A DNA stretch of 5,471 bases, from the NCBI GenBank assembly GCA_937959315.1, contig CALGRC010000103.1, positions 1 through 5,471 on the forward strand. Direction: 5' to 3'. The position numbers were made by a program, and so were the translations under genes. Shown here piece after piece: positions 1 through 5,460 of this stretch. Under the pieces are notes generated by a model. That model searched no databases and was not told where the DNA came from. It saw only the letters and a list, made by a program, of their open reading frames with translations. The DNA comes from an uncultured Clostridia bacterium. Lineage in GTDB: Bacteria > Bacillota > Clostridia > UMGS1810. Numbering within the stretch: position 1 is the first letter of the stretch; each line of letters starts with the position of its first letter.

Positions 1-1029
1 TGATAACTGTTTTTGTTTATTGGGATAAATATGCGCATAAATATTTAACGTTGTTTCAACCTGTTCATGCCCCAAGCGTTCAGCAACTTCAAGCGGGGAA
101 ATCCCCATTTCAAACAATAACGCGCAATGTGAGTGACGAATATCGTGGATCCTGATACGTTTTACACCGCTGTTTTTTATCCCTCTCTGCATTTCATGTT
201 CCATAAAATACTTTGTAACTTGAAACAATCTATCAGTGTCATTCAGGCAATATATTGAACCCATATAATCCTTGATGTCTGCAAGAAGAAAATCAGGGAC
301 TGTTATTATACGTCTGCCCTTAGGTGTTTTTGGCGGCGTGATAACATCTTTGCCGTCAATTCTCTGATAAGACTTTGAAATACTGATTGTTTTGTGCTCA
401 AAATCTATATCACCCGGAGTTAAAGCCAGCAATTCACCTAACCGCATCCCCGTCCAAAATAAAGTCATAAACGCCGTGTATGATTTTTGCTTATCCATGA
501 TCCCGTCTATAAATTTCGAAAATTCCTCTTTTGTCCAAAATTGCATTTCATCCGCTTTGTTCTTACCCATGCTTCCGGCTTTTCTGCAAGGATTGTTTTT
601 GAGATCGTAATATTTCACCGCATAGTTGAAAATAGCTGTCAACTGATTGTTGATCGTTCTCAAATACGTTTGTGAGTATCCTTGCGCAATAAGCTCATTC
701 TGCCATTTACGAATATCTGCAGCTGTAATGCTGCTTATACTTTTCTTTGCGAAATATGGCAGTATTTTCAGATCAATGATATACTTTTTGTTTTTCATCG
801 TGTTTACGCGAAGCCGAGGCCCCATATCCTCATAGTAAAGCTTGAGAAACTCTTCAAAAGCCATATTAAAATCAGCTTGTTGCGAAGCGAGAAAATTTCT
901 CACATATTCTTCCGCCTCCCGTTTTGTAGCAAAGCCGCGTTTCGTTGTTTTTCTGCGTACGCCCTGCCAATCCGTATATCTGAATTGGATAAGCCATTTA
1001 CCCGTTTTCTTATCCTTTTGCGCTTTCAA
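1..1029 (-). CDS. int: Tyrosine recombinase (phage/ICE-type integrase), 3' end cut by window edge
   Basis: This is a site-specific tyrosine recombinase that would integrate and, with the excisionase, excise the element. The frame is open for 343 codons with no stop and runs off the left edge. Visible domains: an AP2-like arm-binding domain at about residues 5-45, with the typical KWLIQFRYTDWQG stretch; a SAM-like core-binding domain at about 55-150; and the catalytic domain from about 165. Catalytic residues are all present: Arg196 in TGMRLGE, Lys234 in the beta-hairpin PPKTPKGRR, His295 and Arg298 in HDIRHSH, His321 in LGHE, and the nucleophile Tyr331 in NIYAHIY. Only the short tail after the nucleophile is missing. 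The start is taken as TTG at 1029, because AGGAGAGG lies 6 nt upstream; a GTG at 1035 is also in frame but sits too close to that site. The gene follows the excisionase gene by 14 nt and probably shares its transcript. The family call is secure; whether the element is an ICE, prophage or island is not visible. Confidence 0.95.
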   Translation of the reverse strand, partial: MKAQKDKKTGKWLIQFRYTDWQGVRRKTTKRGFATKREAEEYVRNFLASQQADFNMAFEEFLKLYYEDMGPRLRVNTMKNKKYIIDLKILPYFAKKSISSITAADIRKWQNELIAQGYSQTYLRTINNQLTAIFNYAVKYYDLKNNPCRKAGSMGKNKADEMQFWTKEEFSKFIDGIMDKQKSYTAFMTLFWTGMRLGELLALTPGDIDFEHKTISISKSYQRIDGKDVITPPKTPKGRRIITVPDFLLADIKDYMGSIYCLNDTDRLFQVTKYFMEHEMQRGIKNSGVKRIRIHDIRHSHCALLFEMGISPLEVAERLGHEQVETTLNIYAHIYPNKQKQLS

Positions 1030-1035
1030 TTTCAC

Positions 1036-1043
1036 CCTCTCCT
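1036..1043 (-). promoter_or_regulatory. Ribosome binding site of int
   Basis: AGGAGAGG on the minus strand begins one base after the excisionase stop codon. It leaves 6 nt before TTG at 1029 but none before GTG at 1035, so it favours the TTG start. Measured from the core AGGAG, the spacings are 9 and 3 nt. Confidence 0.7.
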
Positions 1044-1229
1044 TTACACGCTATATCCAAACCAGCGTTTCTTAAAATAGTCTCTTGGAATCTTACCTGC
1101 GATTACAATGTACCCGTCATTTTTTAGCTCATTATTCAGACCTCTTATTATTTTATAAGCGTGTCCCAATGATATATCGAGCATTTCCGCCATTTCCGGA
1201 GCTGTAATATAAATTTTGTTTTCATTCAT
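1044..1229 (-). CDS. Small excisionase-like winged-helix DNA-binding protein
   Basis: This 61-residue protein is probably the recombination directionality factor (excisionase) for the adjacent integrase. The sequence shows one compact helix-turn-helix of the MerR/excisionase type: ITAPEMAEMLDISLGHAYKIIR at about residues 8-29 gives the two helices, followed by a wing-like IVIAGKIPRDYF at about 41-52. The basic aromatic tail is FKKRWFGYSV. The ATG at 1229 is chosen because AGGTGA (1237-1242) lies 7 nt upstream. A longer reading from ATG 1307 would start inside the promoter -35 box and cannot be translated from that promoter. The gene sits immediately upstream of int, with 14 nt between coding regions, under a strong promoter flanked by repressor-like dyads. 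The excisionase role is inferred from size, fold and position; a purely regulatory role remains possible. Confidence 0.8.
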   Translation of the reverse strand: MNENKIYITAPEMAEMLDISLGHAYKIIRGLNNELKNDGYIVIAGKIPRDYFKKRWFGYSV

Positions 1230-1236
1230 AATCGTG

Positions 1237-1242
1237 TCACCT
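1237..1242 (-). promoter_or_regulatory. Ribosome binding site of the excisionase-like gene
   Basis: AGGTGA on the minus strand lies 7 nt before ATG 1229. It sets the start at 1229 rather than at the upstream in-frame ATG at 1307, which has no such site. Confidence 0.65.
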
Positions 1243-1254
1243 CGCTTAATTTTT

Positions 1255-1272
1255 TGTAGCTTATTCGCTACA
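1255..1272 (-). promoter_or_regulatory. Operator O2, downstream of the xis-int promoter
   Basis: The minus strand reads TGTAGCGAATAAGCTACA, a perfect 6-bp inverted repeat (TGTAGC/GCTACA) around a 6-nt centre. It begins about 7 nt past the -10 box, so it covers the expected transcription start and early transcribed region. It matches two other 18-bp sites (1281-1298 and 1391-1408). A bound repressor here would block transcript initiation of xis-int. Confidence 0.75.
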
Positions 1273-1278
1273 TTAACC

Positions 1279-1307
1279 ATTATAGCGCAATCGCTACATT
1301 TTGTCAA
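1279..1307 (-). promoter_or_regulatory. Strong sigma-A promoter of the xis-int operon
   Basis: The minus strand carries a perfect -35 TTGACA (1302-1307) and a perfect -10 TATAAT (1279-1284) separated by exactly 17 nt. The predicted start is near 1272, giving a leader of about 43 nt before ATG 1229. One dyad operator fills most of the spacer and enters the -10 box, and a second covers the predicted start. Such a consensus promoter would be highly active unless repressed. Confidence 0.88.
1281..1298 (-). promoter_or_regulatory. Operator O1, between -35 and -10 of the xis-int promoter
   Basis: The minus strand reads TGTAGCGATTGCGCTATA, an 18-bp imperfect dyad sharing TGTAGCGA, a T at position 10 and CTA at 14-16 with the other two sites. 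It occupies the spacer and the first four bases of the -10 box, so a bound protein would exclude RNA polymerase. Its centre is 26 bp from that of O2. Confidence 0.75.
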
Positions 1308-1361
1308 GTGATAAATTTAATTTTTATAATTTATTCATATTTTATATTTTTTCAAAAGGTA

Positions 1362-1390
1362 TGGACTTTTGATTATGTTTATGATATAAT
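1362..1390 (+). promoter_or_regulatory. Promoter of the repressor gene, extended -10
   Basis: TATAAT at 1385-1390 is preceded by TGA, giving an extended -10 (TGnTATAAT). A weak -35, TGGACT at 1362-1367, lies 17 nt upstream. Transcription would begin near 1397, inside the third operator, about 29 nt before the ATG at 1426. The region between this promoter and that of xis-int (about 1308-1361) is very AT-rich and shows no gene. Confidence 0.75.
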
Positions 1391-1408
1391 TGTAGCGAGT
1401 AAACTATA
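1391..1408 (+). promoter_or_regulatory. Operator O3, at the repressor transcription start
   Basis: The plus strand reads TGTAGCGAGTAAACTATA directly after the -10 box of the repressor promoter. It shares 13 of 18 positions with both other sites and keeps the half-site TGTAGCGA oriented in the direction of transcription, as O1 and O2 do for xis. Its second half is the most degenerate of the three, which suggests weaker binding and therefore autorepression only at high repressor level. That last point is inference. Confidence 0.7.
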
Positions 1409-1425
1409 AAAAGGATTGAAAACAT

Positions 1426-2061
1426 ATGACGATAGGCGAAAAAATCAAATATTTCAGAACTCGTATTGGCATTACTCAGGGAAAGCTCGCTGAACTTTCC
1501 GGTATTCACCCTGTATCTATACGAAAATACGAAACAAACAAAATGATACCGCAAGCACAACAGATTGACCGAATTGCCGAAGCACTCGGCGTAAGCTCAT
1601 TTGCGATTGCGGGATTTGAAAACAATATAAGACTTGAAACAATAGGCGATTTTATGGGACTGCTTATTATGCTTATAAAAACAAAACTTCTTGTTGTTGA
1701 TGGTGAAAGAGATGCGGACGATATTTATAAGGCTGAAACGGTTTCTTTCAAAGTCAATCCGCTTATCTCTCAATTTTTTAACGCAACTGTTTCTGAAAAA
1801 GAATTTAATGCAAGCGATATTATGTATCACCTAAAAAGAAACAACATTCTCAATGATATATTGAATTGGGAGAAAATAAATTACAGATATGAAAAATGTG
1901 CCGCAGAAATTTGCGACACACCGGATAAAAATACGCAAGCAGCTTTAGAGCAATTAAAGAACGATAAAGAAGCAATCGAGATGGAACTGCAACGCTCCAA
2001 TATCTTGCTTGATTCAAAAGGCGGTATCTCTGTTAAGATTCCACCCAATTATTTGGGCTGA
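1426..2061 (+). CDS. Cro/CI-type helix-turn-helix repressor of the element
   Basis: This 211-residue protein has an N-terminal HTH_3 (Cro/CI/Xre) domain at about residues 4-60. The helix-turn-helix lies at about 17-36, starting TQGKLAELSG and ending SIRKYE. Residues 72-150 form an unrecognised conserved-looking segment with a hydrophobic stretch (MGLLIMLIKTKLLVV, 77-91) and a motif ending NDILNWEK. Residues about 168-192 are rich in E, K, L and Q and may form a coiled coil. No LexA/S24 Ser-Lys peptidase signature is visible, and no ImmA-like metalloprotease gene follows, so self-cleavage is unlikely. AAGGA (1411-1415) lies 10 nt before the ATG. The gene diverges from xis-int, has an operator on its own start site, and ends 57 nt before a terminator. 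It most likely represses xis-int and itself; other element operons may also be targets. Confidence 0.88.
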   Translation: MTIGEKIKYFRTRIGITQGKLAELSGIHPVSIRKYETNKMIPQAQQIDRIAEALGVSSFAIAGFENNIRLETIGDFMGLLIMLIKTKLLVVDGERDADDIYKAETVSFKVNPLISQFFNATVSEKEFNASDIMYHLKRNNILNDILNWEKINYRYEKCAAEICDTPDKNTQAALEQLKNDKEAIEMELQRSNILLDSKGGISVKIPPNYLG

Positions 2062-2103
2062 TACTTTATTGATACTATAAAATTGTACTCAAAATGTACT
2101 CAA
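2059..2103 (+). repeat. Four short helically spaced direct repeats, candidate integrase arm sites
   Basis: TGATACT occurs at 2059-2065 and 2070-2076 (11 bp apart). TGTACTCAA occurs at 2084-2092 and 2095-2103 (also 11 bp apart). The two repeat types are related (TGaTACT against TGTACT). They begin on the repressor stop codon and end just before the terminator next to guaA. Short direct repeats at one helical turn near an element end resemble arm-type integrase or excisionase binding sites of tyrosine-recombinase elements. The repeats are seen directly; their function is inferred. Confidence 0.5.
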
Positions 2104-2117
2104 CCGCAAAAAATAAT

Positions 2118-2151
2118 CCCCGAAAACCCACTGTTTATGCAGGTTTCGGGG
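2118..2151. terminator. Bidirectional intrinsic terminator between the repressor gene and guaA
   Basis: CCCCGAAAACC (2118-2128) pairs with GGTTTCGGGG (2142-2151), giving a stem of about 10 bp with one bulged A and a 13-nt loop. On the plus strand it is followed by ATTTTTCGTTTT, serving the repressor gene. On the minus strand it is followed by ATTATTTTTTG, serving guaA. It separates convergent transcripts from the element and the chromosome. Confidence 0.88.
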
Positions 2152-2161
2152 ATTTTTCGTT

Positions 2162-2173
2162 TTATTCCCACTC
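2162..2173 (-). other. Candidate attachment core at the 3' end of guaA
   Basis: The last 12 bases of guaA read GAGTGGGAATAA on the minus strand, including the stop codon. The 3' end of guaA is an established integration hot spot, and I recall direct repeats of GAGTGGGA type for such islands, though this was not looked up. Base composition changes just left of this point, and the integrase module lies on that side. No second copy is visible in the window, so the core is inferred. Confidence 0.4.
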
Positions 2174-3697
2174 TATCGTCGCTGGCGGCTTGCTGGTCAC
2201 GTCATAAACAATCCGATTTACATGTGCCACCTCATTGATAATTCGGCCGGATACCTTTTCCAAAACATCAAACGGAATCCGCGCCCAATCAGCAGTCATA
2301 AAATCGCTGGTTGTTACGGCGCGCAGAGCTACCGTATAGTCATATGTCCGCCCATCCCCCATCACACCAACGCTGCGCATATTGGTTAACACCGCAAAAT
2401 ACTGGTGAATATTCCGGTCTAATCCAGCTTTTGACAATTCTTCGCGGAAAATTAAATCAGCATCTTTCAGCAGTTCCAATTTTTCCTTGGTAATATCGCC
2501 AATGACACGAATGGCCAACCCCGGCCCCGGAAATGGTTGCCGCCATACCAAAAATTCCGGAATACCGAGCTCTAGGCCTACCCTGCGCACCTCATCTTTA
2601 AATAAGTCACGGAGGGGTTCGATAATTTCTTTAAAATCAACATAATCCGGCAATCCGCCGACATTATGATGGCTTTTTATCACTGCGGCATCACCCGCGC
2701 CGCTTTCAATAACATCCGGATAAATGGTTCCCTGCACCAGAAAATCCACAGTACCAATTTTTTTTGCTTCCTCTTCAAAAACACGGATAAACTCCTCACC
2801 AATGATTTTCCGCTTGGTTTCTGGGTCACTAACGCCAGAAAGCTTATTTAAAAAGCGCTCCTCTGCATTGACCCGAATCAAATTCATATCAAACTGCTCG
2901 CGGAAAATCCGTTCCACCTCATCGCCCTCATTTTTGCGCAACAAACCATGATCTACAAATATACAAGTGAGCTGTTTGCCAACCGCTTTGTGAATCATCA
3001 CTGCCGCTACCGAACTATCCACGCCGCCGGAAAGGGCACACAGCACCTTTTTATCTCCAATTTTTTCCTTTAATGCTTCAATTGACTGGCGCGCAAATGC
3101 ATCCATCCGCCAATCACCCGAAACACCGCACACTTGGTAAAGAAAATTGCGCAGCATGTCCTGCCCAAAAGTTGTATGTTCAACCTCCGGATGAAACTGC
3201 ACCGCATACAATTTCCGGGAAACATCCTCCATTGCCGCAACTGGACAGCTATCCGTATGGGCAGATATCCTAAATCCATCCGGCACCTGTAGAATCCGGT
3301 CAGTATGGCTCATCCAGCAGGTAGATACCGGCTCTACTCCTTCAAACAACTGGCTATCCCCATCCAGTGAAAGGTCTGTTTTCCCAAACTCACTGACGTC
3401 CGCGCCGCCAACCTTGCCGCCAAGCAAATAAGCCATCAACTGGCAGCCATAACAAATCCCCAATACCGGAATACCCAGCTCAAAAATCTCTTTCCCGCAC
3501 CGCGGCGCATCATCAAGGTAAACGCTATTGGGGCCGCCGGTAAATATAATCCCCTTTGGCTGTTTTTTTAAGATACGTTCCAAGCCTACGGTATAAGGCA
3601 TTACCTCACAATATACCCCGCAGTCACGTACCCGCCGCGCAATCAACTGGTTATACTGCCCGCCAAAGTCTAAAACGATAACTACTTCATGTCCCAT
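2162..3697 (-). CDS. guaA: GMP synthase (glutamine-hydrolysing)
   Basis: GuaA converts XMP to GMP using ATP and glutamine, the last step of guanine nucleotide synthesis in the cytoplasm. The 511-residue length is normal. The class I glutamine amidotransferase domain spans about residues 1-195, with the oxyanion loop FTGGPNS (52-58), nucleophile Cys82 in GICYGCQ, and His169 and Glu171 in QFHPEVE. The ATP pyrophosphatase domain (about 196-385) has the P-loop SGGVDSS at 223-229 and KSHHNVGGLP at 341-350. The C-terminal dimerisation domain includes FPGPGLAIR (389-397), GVMGDGRTY (444-452) and the conserved ending SKPPATIEWE. GGGGAG lies 8 nt before the ATG. A candidate promoter sits just upstream, and a terminator follows the stop. 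No guanine riboswitch is seen in the short leader. The gene is intact although it appears to border an integrated element. Confidence 0.98.
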   Translation of the reverse strand: MGHEVVIVLDFGGQYNQLIARRVRDCGVYCEVMPYTVGLERILKKQPKGIIFTGGPNSVYLDDAPRCGKEIFELGIPVLGICYGCQLMAYLLGGKVGGADVSEFGKTDLSLDGDSQLFEGVEPVSTCWMSHTDRILQVPDGFRISAHTDSCPVAAMEDVSRKLYAVQFHPEVEHTTFGQDMLRNFLYQVCGVSGDWRMDAFARQSIEALKEKIGDKKVLCALSGGVDSSVAAVMIHKAVGKQLTCIFVDHGLLRKNEGDEVERIFREQFDMNLIRVNAEERFLNKLSGVSDPETKRKIIGEEFIRVFEEEAKKIGTVDFLVQGTIYPDVIESGAGDAAVIKSHHNVGGLPDYVDFKEIIEPLRDLFKDEVRRVGLELGIPEFLVWRQPFPGPGLAIRVIGDITKEKLELLKDADLIFREELSKAGLDRNIHQYFAVLTNMRSVGVMGDGRTYDYTVALRAVTTSDFMTADWARIPFDVLEKVSGRIINEVAHVNRIVYDVTSKPPATIEWE

Positions 3698-3730
3698 TCC
3701 CGCTTCTCCCCTTTTTCATACTCTTTTTTC

Positions 3731-3759
3731 ATTATACCGGCATTTCCCCGTTTTTGCAA
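3731..3759 (-). promoter_or_regulatory. Candidate guaA promoter
   Basis: The minus strand has TATAAT (3731-3736) and TTGCAA (3754-3759, four of six consensus bases) with a 17-nt spacer. The predicted start is near 3724, about 27 nt before the guaA ATG. It overlaps the end of the upstream radical SAM coding region, so guaA could be transcribed independently of that gene. Confidence 0.55.
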
Positions 3760-4010
3760 CAAAAATCTTGGGAAACATCCAAAACCATACCCGCCTGCTG
3801 GTCAAACAGATAAACCCCCATAGAAAACGGCACCAGCTGTACACGTTTCGCAATCTGCTTTGGATGCATTCCCGCAAGATGCGGCAGCCGCCGTGCAATC
3901 CAACCAGTATCCCCTATGTAATCATGCAGCCTCTGCCTTTTTTCTTCATCCAGCCGTACCGGTGACCATTCAGGCAGATGAGCGCCTGAATGGGATTGTA
4001 CATAATCCCA
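3732..4010 (-). pseudogene. Detached C-terminal part of the radical SAM protein, out of frame
   Basis: This stretch encodes about 92 residues that continue the radical SAM protein in a frame shifted by +1 relative to the main reading frame. It begins WDYVQSHSGAHLPEW and ends CCKNGEMPV before TAA at 3732-3734. The composition is protein-like, and the start resembles the aromatic-Asp-Tyr...Leu-Pro pattern I associate with the C-terminal DUF4080 region, so it is a lost or displaced 3' end rather than a separate gene. No ribosome site or plausible own start is seen near the junction. An ATG-initiated reading of the same frame from 4166 mostly overlaps the main gene and is not a believable protein start. 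Joined to the main frame, the total would be about 563-564 residues, closer to the family's usual size. Confidence 0.75.
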
Positions 4011-5424
4011 AAGCTTCCAAAAACGGCACACCAAAGGTTTTGTACCGCTCTGCCAACACCTGATAGAGCGCTTGCCTTGAAAGCGAACGGTCAAACAGCC
4101 CATTTCCCCGGAAATAGACGGCCAACATATGCAGCACCGCATAGCAGTCGCCTTCCGCCTGTGCAAACAAAAATGCCATTGCTTTTGGAAAGCAGCCGCT
4201 GTTATAATACCGGTTTAGGATATCTTCTACATCTTTCAATTCCAAAATATCCGAATAAGACATCCAGCGGTTGGCAATCACCTCATAAGGAGGGTGCGGC
4301 TGGAAACGGTACCCATACCTATCCGCCTCCGCCCGCAGGCGCGATCCCTTGAGCAGCTTTAAAAATCCAAGCTGCAATACATGCGGGCGCAGTGCCAACA
4401 CCTGATTGACCGATTGGCGGAACCGCCTCAATCCCTCATATGGCAATCCGGCAATCAGGTCAACATGAATATGGATATTGCCTTTTGCCAAAAGACGTGT
4501 TATTTTTTCTTCCAACCGCGCAAACGAAATGGCGCGGGAAACGTTGGAAATGGTATCTTCATTGGTGGATTGTATACAAATTTCAAACTGCATCAGCCCA
4601 GACGGTGCAGTTTCTAACAACCCTAATGTTTCATCGTCCAGCAAATCGCCAGCCAGCTCAAAATGAAACCGTGTTTTCCCAGGGTGCTGTATCAAATACC
4701 GGAAAATTTCCCGTGCGCGCCGGGCATCCGCATTGAAAGTGCGGTCTACCAGCTTTACCAACGGCACCTCATGATCAATAAAGAATTGCAATTCCTGTTT
4801 CACCCGCTCCAACGGCAAAAACCGCACATTCCCAGGCGCGCCCGACAGACAATATGCACATGAATACGGACACCCCCGGCTGGTTTCATAATACACAATT
4901 TGTCCTGGGTTGACATCCAATCCCCTATCATACACAAACGGCAATGTATCCAGCGGCGGAAAAAACCGGGACAGCGGATTGCTATGTATCTGTTCTGCCT
5001 GCCGCCAAACCAAACCGCAAACACCATCCAAGGGGCGTCCTTCTTGCAATGCGGCCACCAACTCACAAATAGAGTGCTCCCCTTCGCCGCACAAAATATA
5101 ATCCACTGCTGGATGATCACGCAAAATTGCCTCCGGATCATAGGACACCTCATACCCGCCCAACAGAATTTTACAGTTTGGTGCAGCCTGTTTCAGGTCA
5201 GCACACACCCGCAGCACCAGGCTGATGTTCCAAATATAGCATGAAAACGCCACCACATCAGCATGGTACCGATAGATACCGCCTGTGATGGCGTCTGCCT
5301 GTTCGTTGATGGTATATTCTACCATCTGCACGTCACACTTGCCTTCCAGCGCACGGTACAGGCAGCGCACCGCAAGGCTGGTGTGAATATATTTTGCATT
5401 GATTGCCGTTAACAGTATTTTCAT
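3970..5424 (-). CDS. B12-binding-domain radical SAM protein (DUF4080-like), truncated by a frameshift
   Basis: This predicted cytoplasmic enzyme combines an N-terminal cobalamin-binding-like domain (about residues 1-130, starting KILLTAINAKYIHTSLAVR) with a radical SAM domain. The [4Fe-4S] motif CxxxCxxC is seen at Cys185, Cys189 and Cys192 (RGCPYSCAYC). Later TIM-barrel strands include FHFELAGD (253-260), FEICIQS (280-286) and IHVDLIAGLPYEG (319-331). The usual DxHxxG cobalamin motif is not apparent, as I recall for this family. The substrate is unknown; methylation or another radical reaction is possible. ATG 5424 is preferred over TTG 5433 because the family typically begins MKILL. The reading ends early, after FLEALG, with 11 unrelated residues. 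The expected C-terminal region continues in another frame down to 3732, so the native gene is about 3732-5424. guaA follows in the same direction. Confidence 0.85.
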   Translation of the reverse strand: MKILLTAINAKYIHTSLAVRCLYRALEGKCDVQMVEYTINEQADAITGGIYRYHADVVAFSCYIWNISLVLRVCADLKQAAPNCKILLGGYEVSYDPEAILRDHPAVDYILCGEGEHSICELVAALQEGRPLDGVCGLVWRQAEQIHSNPLSRFFPPLDTLPFVYDRGLDVNPGQIVYYETSRGCPYSCAYCLSGAPGNVRFLPLERVKQELQFFIDHEVPLVKLVDRTFNADARRAREIFRYLIQHPGKTRFHFELAGDLLDDETLGLLETAPSGLMQFEICIQSTNEDTISNVSRAISFARLEEKITRLLAKGNIHIHVDLIAGLPYEGLRRFRQSVNQVLALRPHVLQLGFLKLLKGSRLRAEADRYGYRFQPHPPYEVIANRWMSYSDILELKDVEDILNRYYNSGCFPKAMAFLFAQAEGDCYAVLHMLAVYFRGNGLFDRSLSRQALYQVLAERYKTFGVPFLEALGLCTIPFRRSSA

Positions 5425-5454
5425 TGATACCAAGCCGCCTTTGCCATTGATACT

Positions 5455-5460
5455 ATTATC
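5455..5460 (-). promoter_or_regulatory. Possible -10 box of the radical SAM gene
   Basis: GATAAT on the minus strand lies 30 nt upstream of ATG 5424. The matching -35 box would fall beyond the right window edge, so the promoter cannot be confirmed here. Confidence 0.3.

Noticed and set aside
682..1080. 132-residue plus-strand open frame opposite the integrase gene
   Set aside because: It is antisense to a clearly conserved integrase, shows no ribosome site or recognisable domain, and crosses the xis-int boundary.
1044..1307. Longer 87-residue form of the excisionase-like protein starting at ATG 1307
   Set aside because: The ATG lies in the -35 box of the gene's own promoter and the extra 26 residues run through the promoter and both operators. 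ATG 1229 has a proper ribosome site.
3698..3731. Guanine riboswitch upstream of guaA
   Set aside because: Only 34 nt separate the upstream reading frame from guaA, and no purine aptamer structure fits.
4006..4012. TTTGGGA as a -1 programmed frameshift site
   Set aside because: It is in the right phase for a -1 slip, but the family-like downstream frame needs +1 (or -2), so -1 slippage would give the wrong product.
3732..4166. 144-residue minus-strand reading as an independent gene
   Set aside because: Its first ~50 residues are an out-of-frame reading of the radical SAM gene; only the part after about 4010 looks like real protein, as the displaced C-terminus of that gene.
3990..4736. Plus-strand open frames opposite the radical SAM gene
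   Set aside because: They are low-complexity shadows of the conserved minus-strand gene, with no domain or initiation signals.
5421..5447. Tiny leader peptide MAKAAWYQ overlapping the radical SAM ATG as ATGA, with GTATCAATG repeated at both starts
   Set aside because: There is no convincing ribosome site before it, and a 9-bp repeat 23 bp apart can arise by chance. Translational coupling cannot be supported from this alone.
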